From Bacteriovoracaceae bacterium (GTDB lineage Bacteria > Bdellovibrionota > Bacteriovoracia > Bacteriovoracales > Bacteriovoracaceae): a stretch of 38,831 bases of DNA. Positions 25,201 through 32,917 of this stretch are shown here, piece after piece. Made by a program: the position numbers and the translations under genes. The notes below the pieces were generated by a model. It was given only the letters and a program-made list of their open reading frames with translations. It searched no databases and was not told the origin of the DNA. Position 1 is the stretch's first letter; each line of letters begins with the position of its first letter. The stretch spans positions 1 to 38,831 of the forward strand of contig CANFHC010000029.1 in assembly GCA_947446575.1 (NCBI GenBank). Reading direction: 5' to 3'.

Positions 25201-25230
25201 TTGCAAATCTATAATTTTATCAACTATACT
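25201..25230 (+). promoter_or_regulatory. Possible secD promoter
   Basis: TTGCAA (25201-25206), 18-base spacer, TATACT (25225-25230). The -10 lies in the 5' arm of a hairpin and the predicted start (about 25237) in its loop. Confidence 0.4.
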
Positions 25231-25257
25231 TTTTGGGTTAACCAATTAGTATAGTTG
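25221..25257. terminator. Perfect 10-bp inverted repeat between tatA and secD
   Basis: CAACTATACT (25221-25230) and AGTATAGTTG (25248-25257) with a 17-base loop containing GGTTAACC. Followed by TATTTTGACG, a weak T-tract. Either a terminator/attenuator for tatA transcripts or an operator. Confidence 0.5.
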
Positions 25258-25288
25258 TATTTTGACGTCTATAAAAGGGAGTTTTTTG

Positions 25289-26998
25289 ATGAAAACCAGC
25301 TGGTGGGTACGCTTTAGCGCGCTACTTGTCTTTGTCGTTCTTGCCGTTCTTGTTCTACTTCCAACCGTGATGCATTTTGATGAGAATGGACATTATCCAA
25401 TCAAATCAAAAATCAATCTAGGTCTCGACCTTCAAGGCGGGCTCTATATGATCATGGGGATTGATTTTAAGAAAGTTTATAAAGACGAAGTGAAAACTTA
25501 CGCTCGTAAAATTGAAACTGTTCTAAAAGATCAAGACATCGCTTCAACTCCAGGAGCAATGGATGAATCAGATCAAATGGACCCAAAACAAACTTTAGTT
25601 TTATCTAAAGCTACTGACATGGAAGTTGCTAAGAAAAAAATTAAAGAATTTTTCGCTGGTAACGTTCGTATTACTAAAGAAGATGGCGATAAATTAGAAA
25701 TCGCTATGGCCGGAGTCATAAAAAAACAAATTGAAGAACAATCTGTTGGTAAATCAATCGAAGTTATCAGAAACCGCATCGATGAATTCGGTGTTACTGA
25801 ACCAGAAATCTTAGCACAAGGTAACGATCGTATTGTTGTTCAACTTCCAGGTGTTCGTGACATTGAAAGAGCGAAAGAACTAATCGGAAAAACAGCTAAA
25901 CTAGAATTCAAAATGGTTAACGATACAATCGCACAACAAGTTTCTATGGGGTGGTTAGATAAAGCCTCTAAAGCGGGAATCACTTATAAAAAAGGCGACC
26001 GTTTTTCTGATTACTTAAAAAAGATGAATGAATTTTTAAAAGCAGACATTCCAGAAGGACATGAGCTTGCATTTGAAAAGAAATCAAATAAGTCTACAGG
26101 TGAAGAAGTTAATATTCCTTACGTTGTTGAATCAATCGCTAAAATCACCGGGGATGACCTTGCTGATGCTCGCGTTCAAATCGATCCTCAAAAAAATGAT
26201 CCATACGTTTCTATGGATTTTAAAACTGCTGGAGCAAAAAGATTTGAAGAAGCTACTGGTGCTAACATTGGTAGAAGAATGGCCGTTATCTTAGATGGTA
26301 ACGTTTACTCAGCTCCTGTTATTCAAGCTAAAATTGGTGGAGGCCATGCTCAAATCACTCTTGGTGGTGGTGGAGTTAACTTCAACAAAACAATGTCAGA
26401 AGCAAAGGACTTAGCTCTTGTACTTCGAGCAGGTGCTCTTCCAGTTCAATTAGATTTCTTAGAGCAAAGAACTGTTGGTCCAAACCTTGGATCGGATTCA
26501 ATCCATAAAGCTAAAATCGCTTCAATCATTGGTTGTACTCTCGTGTTTATCTTCGCGATTATGTACTACCGTTTTTCAGGTGTTATTGCCGTTGTTACTC
26601 TTTTATTAAACGTGCTTTTTACTATTGCTATCTTAGTTGCATTAGATGCTACTTTAACTCTTCCAGGCCTAGCAGGTATTGCTCTGACAGTTGGTATGGC
26701 GGTCGATGCGAACATTATTATCTTTGAGAAAATTAGAGATGAGCTTCGTAAAGGAATAAGTAACTACAAATCTTACGAACTCGGATTTGCATCAGCACTT
26801 TGGACTGTATTAGACGCGCACGTTACGGCGGCTGCAGCAGGATTTTGTCTTCTTAATTTCGGAACAGGTCCAATTAGAGGATTCGCTGTTACATTATTAA
26901 TCGGTATAGTTGTTACAGTTTATACTGCTTATTATGTTTCAAACCTTTTGTTCGAACTTTATATGGATAAGACAGAAGGCCAAGTACTAAGCATTTAA
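25289..26998 (+). CDS. secD: Protein translocase subunit SecD
   Basis: 569 residues. Uses the proton gradient to help pull proteins out of SecYEG. TM1 about 8-28; signature LGLDLQGGLYMIM; large periplasmic P1 region with IEVIRNRIDEFGVTEPEI and GNDRIVVQLPGV; C-terminal block of five helices with GMAVDANIIIFEKIRDEL. ATG 25289 follows GGGAG. The P1 head differs from E. coli and the N-terminal periplasmic part is Lys/Asp rich. 25 bases precede secF. Confidence 0.97.
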   Translation: MKTSWWVRFSALLVFVVLAVLVLLPTVMHFDENGHYPIKSKINLGLDLQGGLYMIMGIDFKKVYKDEVKTYARKIETVLKDQDIASTPGAMDESDQMDPKQTLVLSKATDMEVAKKKIKEFFAGNVRITKEDGDKLEIAMAGVIKKQIEEQSVGKSIEVIRNRIDEFGVTEPEILAQGNDRIVVQLPGVRDIERAKELIGKTAKLEFKMVNDTIAQQVSMGWLDKASKAGITYKKGDRFSDYLKKMNEFLKADIPEGHELAFEKKSNKSTGEEVNIPYVVESIAKITGDDLADARVQIDPQKNDPYVSMDFKTAGAKRFEEATGANIGRRMAVILDGNVYSAPVIQAKIGGGHAQITLGGGGVNFNKTMSEAKDLALVLRAGALPVQLDFLEQRTVGPNLGSDSIHKAKIASIIGCTLVFIFAIMYYRFSGVIAVVTLLLNVLFTIAILVALDATLTLPGLAGIALTVGMAVDANIIIFEKIRDELRKGISNYKSYELGFASALWTVLDAHVTAAAAGFCLLNFGTGPIRGFAVTLLIGIVVTVYTAYYVSNLLFELYMDKTEGQVLSI

Positions 26999-27023
26999 TA
27001 AAAAGTTTTAGGAGATTTACTAT

Positions 27024-27956
27024 ATGATCGAACTAATTAAACACGGAACAAAAATTGATTTCGTTGGCCTTGCAAAATACGTAGTTAGTGCTTCTGTACT
27101 GCTTACAATCGTAGCTCTTTACGGAATTTTTAATCATATGAATTACGGCGTCGACTTTAGAGGCGGAGCTGAAATTCAAACAAAATTTGATAAGCCAATT
27201 CACTTAGATCAGTTGCGTGAAGCTCTAGATAAAGGTGGTCTAAAAGGTGTAGCAGTTCAGACTATTGGTGAAGAAAAAGACAACGAAGTTTTAATTAAAG
27301 TTCAAGCCGAAGAAGGTTCACTAAACCTTATTACGCAAAAAATTACTGAAGATCTTCATAAAGAATTTGCTGACAATAAAGGAGATATTCAAAAAGTTGA
27401 TATCGTGGGTCCTAAGGCCGGAAAAGTTTTAAGACTCTCAGGTGTTAAAGCGATGTTTTGGGCAATCTTAGCGATTATGATTTATATCGCAATTCGTTTC
27501 GACTTTAGATACGCGCCAGGAGCGATGATTTCTCTTTTTCACGACGTTATCGTTGTTGCGGGAATCATTGCTTGGACTGGACATGAATTTTCTCTGCAAA
27601 CAGTAGCTGCCCTTCTTGCGATCATCGGTTATTCAATCAACGATACAGTTATCGTTTATGACAGAATCAGAGAGCATGAAGAAAGAGATAAGACTATTAC
27701 GTTAAGACAACACATCAATGATGCTGTTAACGATACTCTTTCACGCACGATCATCACTTCGCTTGCGACTTTATTAGTAACAATTTCGATGTACTTCTTC
27801 GGTGGAATTGCAATTAAAGACTTCTTCTTTGCAATGTCTCTAGGTATTATTTTTGGAACTTATTCTTCTGTTTATATTGCTGCAATCACAACCCTGTTTA
27901 CTGATACTCAATTAAAGAAGATGAACGCAAAAAAAACGAGTAACGCCGTTGCCTAA
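27024..27956 (+). CDS. secF: Protein translocase subunit SecF
   Basis: 310 residues, six membrane helices. Signatures: NYGVDFRGGAEIQTKF after TM1, VGPKAGKVLR before TM2, and IGYSINDTVIVYDRIREHEER with the functional Asp. Forms a heterodimer with SecD. ATG 27024 has AGGAGA upstream. The stop overlaps the TTG start of the next gene by 8 bases. Confidence 0.97.
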   Translation: MIELIKHGTKIDFVGLAKYVVSASVLLTIVALYGIFNHMNYGVDFRGGAEIQTKFDKPIHLDQLREALDKGGLKGVAVQTIGEEKDNEVLIKVQAEEGSLNLITQKITEDLHKEFADNKGDIQKVDIVGPKAGKVLRLSGVKAMFWAILAIMIYIAIRFDFRYAPGAMISLFHDVIVVAGIIAWTGHEFSLQTVAALLAIIGYSINDTVIVYDRIREHEERDKTITLRQHINDAVNDTLSRTIITSLATLLVTISMYFFGGIAIKDFFFAMSLGIIFGTYSSVYIAAITTLFTDTQLKKMNAKKTSNAVA

Positions 27957-28764
27957 AAAAATACTTACTTTAACTTTTATTTTTATTGTGGGCCTGATTT
28001 TTTCAGGCCCATTTTCATTGGCACAAACAAATGTTAGTCCGAATCCAACTGACACGAGTGTAAAAAATCCCGAACCAGCAAAACCAGCGATAGAAGAAGA
28101 TCACGACACAAAAAATCTCAATAAGCTTTTACAGGATTACAATAAAGACTCTGAAAAAGTCATTAAAGATGCTGCCACAATTAAAGATATGGAAGCCACG
28201 GGTGAAGTTTCCGATAAAGATTTGGGGAACGGTGCTGTAATCAATCCTGATAATGAAAATGCACTCGACGAAGCTCATAAAGTAGTCTTTGAAAAAGCTA
28301 ATTTTAAAAAACGATTAGAAGTACCCAAAGCGAATGGAAAATATTCTGATCAGGTTCGCATTGCTCTCACAGCGTTGCAGTCTCTGCCAGAAGCTGAGCT
28401 TTTAGAGAAGTTAAAAGAAACCATTAAAGGCACGAGCACTGAAGTCTATTTTACTCGTAATCCAAAGTTCACCGTTTTTATGGTGAGGCTTATAAAGAGT
28501 CCTGATGCCATTCCTAAGATTGTGAGTATCGCTGATGATCAAGATAAACTCATCCGTTTTATTGGTATTATGGTTTCCACCATTTTAGTTGGGTTCTTTT
28601 TAAAACGTTTTTTCAAAAAAGAGGGACGATCTGTTTTGGCTGCACTAGGATTTTGGTTTCTTCGATTTTTGATTTTATCCGCTTTGAGATTTGCAATAAT
28701 TCTTTATTTCTATGGAGCAGAAATTACTCCAACCTTAAATATTGCCGCTAAAACGTTCTTTTAA
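27949..28764 (+). CDS. Membrane protein of unknown function coupled to secF
   Basis: 271 residues from a TTG start at 27949; no other start retains the signal-like N-terminus (KKILTLTFIFIVGLIFSGPFSLA). Then an acidic linker (about 30-110), a small soluble part (SDQVRIALTALQSLPEAELLEKL) and two or three C-terminal membrane helices (LIRFIGIMVSTILVGFFLKRF, AALGFWFLRFLILSALRFAIILYF). The 8-base overlap with secF suggests coupled expression and possibly a role in export. No family recognised. It meets the convergent lipoprotein gene with a 4-base overlap. Confidence 0.72.
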   Translation: MPKKILTLTFIFIVGLIFSGPFSLAQTNVSPNPTDTSVKNPEPAKPAIEEDHDTKNLNKLLQDYNKDSEKVIKDAATIKDMEATGEVSDKDLGNGAVINPDNENALDEAHKVVFEKANFKKRLEVPKANGKYSDQVRIALTALQSLPEAELLEKLKETIKGTSTEVYFTRNPKFTVFMVRLIKSPDAIPKIVSIADDQDKLIRFIGIMVSTILVGFFLKRFFKKEGRSVLAALGFWFLRFLILSALRFAIILYFYGAEITPTLNIAAKTFF

Positions 28765-30446
28765 TTTGATTTAGGAACGCAGCCAATACGCTTATCACTT
28801 GTTCTAGTTGAAGTCGCTTGTCCGGTTGGGACGTTTCCGTTAAGTGAATCTGGAGATCTTACAGTAAAGAGTTTTCTATTACCTTGAAGAAGTGGATCCA
28901 TCGTATCGTTTGTAGGCCAGTAGTAGTAAATTGTTTTTGTATTCATTGAAGACTGATTTGCTTTTATTTTGACTCCATTTTCAATATAGAAGCCATATTT
29001 TTTAACAACTGATTCTGTAATAAACATTGTTCCATAAATTGTTTTATAATTTGTTCCATCTTGAATTGTCTCAGCTTCTTTTTCTGCTAAATACAATCCT
29101 TCAGTCGAGTCCATATAATCTTTCAGAATATTAAAGAGTGGATCTGTTCCATTAAATTCTGTTTGAGTTGGACAGAATGTGTTACCCGTTTTGGTGTCAA
29201 TAAATGGAATCATCATGTAGCCCAACGAAATATTGGCAGAAGAAGTTGAAGTTGTTGTTGGACGGTTGGGGTAGTTGATCAATTTAAAAAGATCGATGTT
29301 ATTAACCGTCGCATTGTATTCGGATAAAAGGCGAGCAGTGATTGTTTTATTAATTGTGAGTCCGGTATTGCTTTCATTAACAAATCTTGGATCGGCCTTA
29401 TCCCACATCGTAAATAATTGAGGAATCATTTCAAGGCGAGGATATTCAGCACTATCGTTCCCAGGATGCAACTGTTCATCATGACAAACTACTTGTGATT
29501 GGTTTGATCCTCCGGCCGCAGGAATTGGTGGAGGAGTTTCATTAGAGGCAAAATAATAAAATACGCGAGCGTAAGAAGTTCTCATGATCGATCCAGTAGC
29601 TGTTACTGTCCCGCCATAAGTCATACATGTGTATTGATTTATAGGAGTAATTTTAAGCGCTCCTAGCAGCGATGTATCTGTAGTCGGTTGCGTTTGTCTT
29701 CTTAATTGAAATGATTTTGAAGTGGCGTTTGATCCTGTTTTTCCTTCAACGATTTTTACAATATAAGTTTTATCTAAAGCAAGCTGTTGAATATTCGCCG
29801 ATAGAGTATTTGATCCGCTTGCAATTGTAACAGGAATATTTGAAATAGTATTAGTTCCATCCGTAGCAGTTAAAAAGCATTGTGGAGGAGTGGTATCGCC
29901 ATCTAATTGAACAGTACACCAGTTATAAAGATTTCCAAGTTTGGTATTGAGCGCGATATCCGTTCCTATAATTGTATTTAAATAAAGAGTGGGAGCGGTT
30001 GTACTCGTTGTAGCAGCACAAAAAGAACTACAGTCACTAATTAAATCAGATTTACCATTAATACATGAACAGAAATCACTTTTAATATCTATTTGATTTG
30101 TAGGCCTGCTGACTACAACAGCATCGTCGATGCAAACGCCTGCTGAAGCATTAATTTTTGCAAGTAATGTCGCACTGGCCGCTGTCTTTGCTGCCGCTAA
30201 TTCTGTCGAGGTCGCAATATGTGTTTTAGTTCCATCTATAACGGAAGTACCACAAGCAGTTGTGCAGATATCTGGTTGAGAAGCTATGAGGTATTGAGTT
30301 CCACAACCAACAGATGTGTCTGTGATAGAGAAGTCTTTAACTAATCCACGTTTTTTAGAAACTCCTGGATCACTAATACATCCAGCAACAAGAATTAAAC
30401 TTGTAAAAAGAGTAAGCGTTAATGACTTCGTCGTTAAAAAACTCAT
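28761..30446 (-). CDS. Cysteine-rich lipoprotein, function unknown
   Basis: 561 residues from ATG 30446, which has AGGAGAAC at 30457-30464. Lipobox LILVAGC (Cys 23). The N-terminal part is rich in Cys (GCGTQYLI, DICTTACG, DFCSCINGKSDLISDCSSFC), followed by an Ig-like segment (about 165-255) and a long C-terminal domain with few known marks (YARVFYYFASNETPPPIP, LEMIPQLFTMWDKADPRF, YGTMFITESVVKKYGFYI). An upstream in-frame TTG would add 16 residues before the signal and is unlikely. Same general build as the giant lipoprotein. Possibly FliA-dependent. Confidence 0.8.
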   Translation of the reverse strand: MSFLTTKSLTLTLFTSLILVAGCISDPGVSKKRGLVKDFSITDTSVGCGTQYLIASQPDICTTACGTSVIDGTKTHIATSTELAAAKTAASATLLAKINASAGVCIDDAVVVSRPTNQIDIKSDFCSCINGKSDLISDCSSFCAATTSTTAPTLYLNTIIGTDIALNTKLGNLYNWCTVQLDGDTTPPQCFLTATDGTNTISNIPVTIASGSNTLSANIQQLALDKTYIVKIVEGKTGSNATSKSFQLRRQTQPTTDTSLLGALKITPINQYTCMTYGGTVTATGSIMRTSYARVFYYFASNETPPPIPAAGGSNQSQVVCHDEQLHPGNDSAEYPRLEMIPQLFTMWDKADPRFVNESNTGLTINKTITARLLSEYNATVNNIDLFKLINYPNRPTTTSTSSANISLGYMMIPFIDTKTGNTFCPTQTEFNGTDPLFNILKDYMDSTEGLYLAEKEAETIQDGTNYKTIYGTMFITESVVKKYGFYIENGVKIKANQSSMNTKTIYYYWPTNDTMDPLLQGNRKLFTVRSPDSLNGNVPTGQATSTRTSDKRIGCVPKSN

Positions 30447-30471
30447 GGGATAACTTGTTCTCCTAGCAAAC

Positions 30472-30499
30472 GAATCGACTTTAAAAGAATACAACTTTA
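30472..30499 (-). promoter_or_regulatory. Weak FliA-like promoter of the lipoprotein gene
   Basis: Read on the minus strand: TAAAGTTG (30499-30492), 12-base spacer, GTCGATTC (30479-30472). The -35 matches 7/8 but the -10 only 5/8 and spacing is one base long. Confidence 0.3.
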
Positions 30500-30646
30500 G
30501 CCTTTTCTTTTTCTTTGATATGCCTATTTTACAATCTGTTGACGGGCGATTGACTGGTATTTACTAGTTATAAAGTAGCTTTAGTATTATTAATGACTTA
30601 GCATGAATTTCATTTAAAAGGCTTTGGTAGTGCAACTTTGGGATCT

Positions 30647-30662
30647 GCCATTATAAAATGGC
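30647..30662 (+). promoter_or_regulatory. Inverted repeat around a -10-like TATAAA upstream of the HU gene
   Basis: GCCATT (30647-30652) ATAA AATGGC (30657-30662). It encloses TATAAA, 70 bases before the HU start. Could be an operator over the promoter. No convincing -35. The rest of 30447-30730 (284 bases) shows nothing else beyond the elements listed. Confidence 0.35.
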
Positions 30663-30730
30663 GCCTAAAGTTTCCATGACTTCCGTCCGATATTGAACTT
30701 GTCCAAATAAAAGTTTTAAGGAGAATTTCC

Positions 30731-31036
30731 ATGACTAAGGCAGATTTGATCGCGGCCCTTGAAAAGCAAGCGAACCTTACTCACAAGCAAGCTGAGACCA
30801 TTATCAATATTACTTTCGACAGCATGATTAAAGCGCTCTATGAAGACGAGAGAATCGAAATCAGGGGCTTTGGTTCATTTGCTAACAGAAACTATAAAGC
30901 GTATGAAGGTCGCAATCCTAAGACCGGTAAAATCGTAAAAGTTCCGCCGAAGAAAGTTCCATTCTTTAAAGTTGGTAAAGAGTTAAAAGAAATGGTTGAT
31001 GACGGAAAAGATAAGTACGTGATCCGCGAAGCTTAA
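30731..31036 (+). CDS. HU/IHF-family DNA-bending protein
   Basis: 101 residues. N-terminal dimerisation helices (MTKADLIAALEKQANLTHKQAETII), then EIRGFGSFANRNYKAYEGRNPKTGKIVKVPPKKVPFFKVGKELKEMV, which includes the beta arm with RNPKTG and the intercalating Pro region. Slightly longer than HU (90). Length and the GRNPKTG arm are shared by HU and IHF, so I do not choose between hup and ihf. ATG 30731 follows AAGGAG. It lies directly upstream of tRNA-Cys, the integration site of the neighbouring element; host HU/IHF often assists such recombination, but this link is inference. Confidence 0.93.
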   Translation: MTKADLIAALEKQANLTHKQAETIINITFDSMIKALYEDERIEIRGFGSFANRNYKAYEGRNPKTGKIVKVPPKKVPFFKVGKELKEMVDDGKDKYVIREA

Positions 31037-31051
31037 TCGCCTAATTTTACA

Positions 31052-31080
31052 TTGACAATTAAGGGGGATTCTTGCAAAAT
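31052..31080 (+). promoter_or_regulatory. Promoter of tRNA-Cys
   Basis: Perfect -35 TTGACA (31052-31057), 17-base spacer, CAAAAT (31075-31080, 4/6). Predicted start about 31087, 15 bases before the tRNA and past most of the HU terminator hairpin. Confidence 0.55.
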
Positions 31081-31092
31081 CCCTTTTAGTTA
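31061..31092 (+). terminator. Terminator-like hairpin after the HU gene
   Basis: AAGGGGGATT (31061-31070) pairs with AATCCCTT (about 31079-31086) with two bulged G, followed by a T-rich stretch. It overlaps the tRNA promoter. Confidence 0.5.
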
Positions 31093-31101
31093 TTTTCATT
31101 T

Positions 31102-31179
31102 GGAGACGTGCCAGAGCAGTCCAATGGAACGGTTTGCAAAACCGTAAAGCCGGCGGTGCGAATCCGCCCGTCTCCTCCA
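31102..31179 (+). tRNA. tRNA-Cys (anticodon GCA), CCA encoded
   Basis: Cloverleaf: acceptor GGAGACG/CGTCTCC, D stem CCA/TGG, anticodon stem ACGGT/ACCGT with loop TTGCAAA (anticodon 31136-31138), six-base variable loop, T stem GGCGG/CCGCC, discriminator T31176 (U73, the main CysRS identity base), CCA 31177-31179. Two normally invariant elbow bases differ: the T loop is TGCGAAT (55 is G), and the D loop AGCAGTCC has A where G18 is expected. The last 20 bases form part of the element's attachment repeat, so integration left the tRNA intact. Confidence 0.88.
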
Positions 31180-31180
31180 A
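31160..31180 (+). repeat. attL core: 21-bp direct repeat at the tRNA-Cys 3' end
   Basis: Begins GAATCCGCCC and ends CTCCTCCAA. Identical to 36060-36080; flanking bases differ on both sides (C/A before, A/T after). Confidence 0.9.
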
Positions 31181-31201
31181 ATCTTTTTTAAATCAATTAT
31201 T

Positions 31202-32302
31202 TCATTCGTTTACTGCTAGTCTCAAATGATCGTGAGCTAAACGTGAGCTATTCGCCTCAAACGCAATTATCTGCACGGCCTTTTTCATGTGACTAGAATG
31301 AAGGTGAGCGTATCTCTTAGCTGTCATTTCGACCGTTGAGTGACCTAGAATTCTTGATAGGGTGTAAATGTCTCCACCATTCATACAAAAATTCGCAGCA
31401 AAAGTTGATCGTAGATTATGAAACTTAATTTTTGTAACATCAGCTCGTTTAATAGCATCTTTAAAAATTCTATCTGAGACATGTTCAAGATATAACTCTT
31501 CACCTTTGGCATTTACAAAAACAGTATCAAGCGATCTTTTTTCTTCCTTTAAACTTTTGAGCGTTTTTATAACGGTCTCATTCATTTGAACATAAACGAC
31601 CTTTCCTGTTTTGGTCGTCTCTTTAATTCCATAACGATCACGAGTCCTAGAAATCTCGATTTGCTCGTTTTTAAAGTCCACCTTATCCCACTTAAGACCT
31701 AACAACTCTCCACGTCTCATTCCAGTGTTTAGGGCCACTACATAGAGAGCATAGTTTTCATCATTCTGATTAGCATTTAAAAATTGGGAGATTTGATTGG
31801 GAAGCCAATACATTTCTTTTTTAGGAGGCTCTTTAAGTTTTTTAAGATTCTTAAGTGGATGATGAAGTAAATAATCCCATTTAATCGCATCGTTTAATAG
31901 TTGCTTGAAAAAACGAATGATAAAATTGATTCTAACTTCGCTGATATTATTTTCACTTAGTTTAACAATCAATCTTTGAGCATGATGAATTTTGATGTTT
32001 TTAAGTTTCTCATCCCCATACATTGGAAGTAGGTGAGTATTGAGAACTCCATAATAGGCATCTTTGCTCCTGATTGAGAGTCCTGATTGATTCTGTTTCC
32101 AAATTTTTGAAAATTCTTGGAGAGTGATGTTTTGAATGATTGGCATACCATAAGTTTCGATTTGCTCTTTTTCATTCAACTTCATACGCTTCCACTTTTC
32201 AGCATCGGCCTTGCGGTCAAATAGTTTGGAAGTTGGTTTGTGGTTTATATAAACCTTTGCACGGTATCTGATTGAACCGTTTTTTCTTTTTAATGTTTCC
32301 AT
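31202..32302 (-). CDS. Tyrosine recombinase (integrase)
   Basis: 366 residues. N-terminal arm-binding domain (SIRYRAKVYINHKPTSKLF), SAM-like core-binding domain (about 60-160) and the catalytic domain with Arg in NTGMRRGELLGLKW, H-x-x-R in FHNLRSTFA, His in RILGHSTVEMT and the nucleophile Tyr in KRYAHLH. All catalytic residues are present, so it is probably active. ATG 32302 has AAGGAG upstream. The stop lies 22 bases from attL, and the last codons (SSRLAHDH) are encoded by the repeated putative arm sites. Confidence 0.95.
   Translation of the reverse strand: METLKRKNGSIRYRAKVYINHKPTSKLFDRKADAEKWKRMKLNEKEQIETYGMPIIQNITLQEFSKIWKQNQSGLSIRSKDAYYGVLNTHLLPMYGDEKLKNIKIHHAQRLIVKLSENNISEVRINFIIRFFKQLLNDAIKWDYLLHHPLKNLKKLKEPPKKEMYWLPNQISQFLNANQNDENYALYVVALNTGMRRGELLGLKWDKVDFKNEQIEISRTRDRYGIKETTKTGKVVYVQMNETVIKTLKSLKEEKRSLDTVFVNAKGEELYLEHVSDRIFKDAIKRADVTKIKFHNLRSTFAANFCMNGGDIYTLSRILGHSTVEMTAKRYAHLHSSHMKKAVQIIAFEANSSRLAHDHLRLAVNE
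31231..31250 (+). repeat. Putative integrase arm sites, attL side (2 x TGAGCTA, 11-bp period)
   Basis: TGAGCTA at 31233-31239 and 31244-31250. Positions 31231-31254 match 35879-35902 in 21 of 24 bases. They lie inside the 3' end of the integrase gene. Confidence 0.6.
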
Positions 32303-32488
32303 TGATGTTTCTCCTTAAAGAAAATCAAGGAATTTATTTGTCTATCTTTTCTGATTGCTCTGGCACTGTATTTAAATGTTAAAGAACACAGTGGAGAGTT
32401 ATACATATATTTTAAGAGTAGTTTCAAGTTTTAATTCTCATAGTGAAAAACCTTCAAATGGATTGTTTTAAGACTGGTTTTAGTTTGA

Positions 32489-32917
32489 TTAAGGTTTCTT
32501 ATAGTTAAGCTCAATGCTGTGAATGAATTGCTCAATAGACTGAGGTCTAGAGACTTCAGGAGGGCTATAGCGGTCGATTAATATGTCTATACGTTTCCCA
32601 GTATCATGTAGAAGAGAAATGAGTTTATCAGTTGCAATGTCTTTTAAATCCCTTTCCTTGATTTCCTTATTTATACGATCTGAAAGATCCTTCAAAGCCT
32701 TTACTCGGTCGAAGATACTCAAGTCATATGTTTCAACGATTAAATCGAAATGGGACTTTTTAAGCATGTGAATGACTTCTTTAAATTGTTTTTCCCATGC
32801 GATTGAAGTGCTTTTAGAAATTCCAATCTCTTTACTAATAGTTTCTAAACTCATGCCCATGATGGCACGGTACTCGATAAACTGCTCTTGTTTTTCTTGT
32901 GACTCATGAGATTTCAT
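32489..32917 (-). CDS. HTH protein of the element (regulator or small-terminase-like)
   Basis: 142 residues. N-terminal helix-turn-helix (FIEYRAIMGMSLETISKEIG, ISKSTSIAWEKQF), then long charged helices (FDRVKALKDLSDRINKEIKERDLKDI, LISLLHDTGKRIDILIDRYS). HTH plus a helical oligomerisation region occurs in small terminase subunits and in transposon or plasmid regulators. I cannot decide between these. ATG overlaps the Rep-like stop (ATGA), with AGGAGA just upstream, so it is translated with it. If it is terminase-like, the element would be a phage satellite rather than a mobilisable element. Confidence 0.65.
   Translation of the reverse strand: MKSHESQEKQEQFIEYRAIMGMSLETISKEIGISKSTSIAWEKQFKEVIHMLKKSHFDLIVETYDLSIFDRVKALKDLSDRINKEIKERDLKDIATDKLISLLHDTGKRIDILIDRYSPPEVSRPQSIEQFIHSIELNYKKP

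Noticed and set aside
30539-30590. TTGACG/TTGACT boxes with A+T-rich hexamers as a promoter before the HU gene
   Set aside because: No -10 lies 16-19 bases downstream of either box; available hexamers give spacers of 13 or more than 24.
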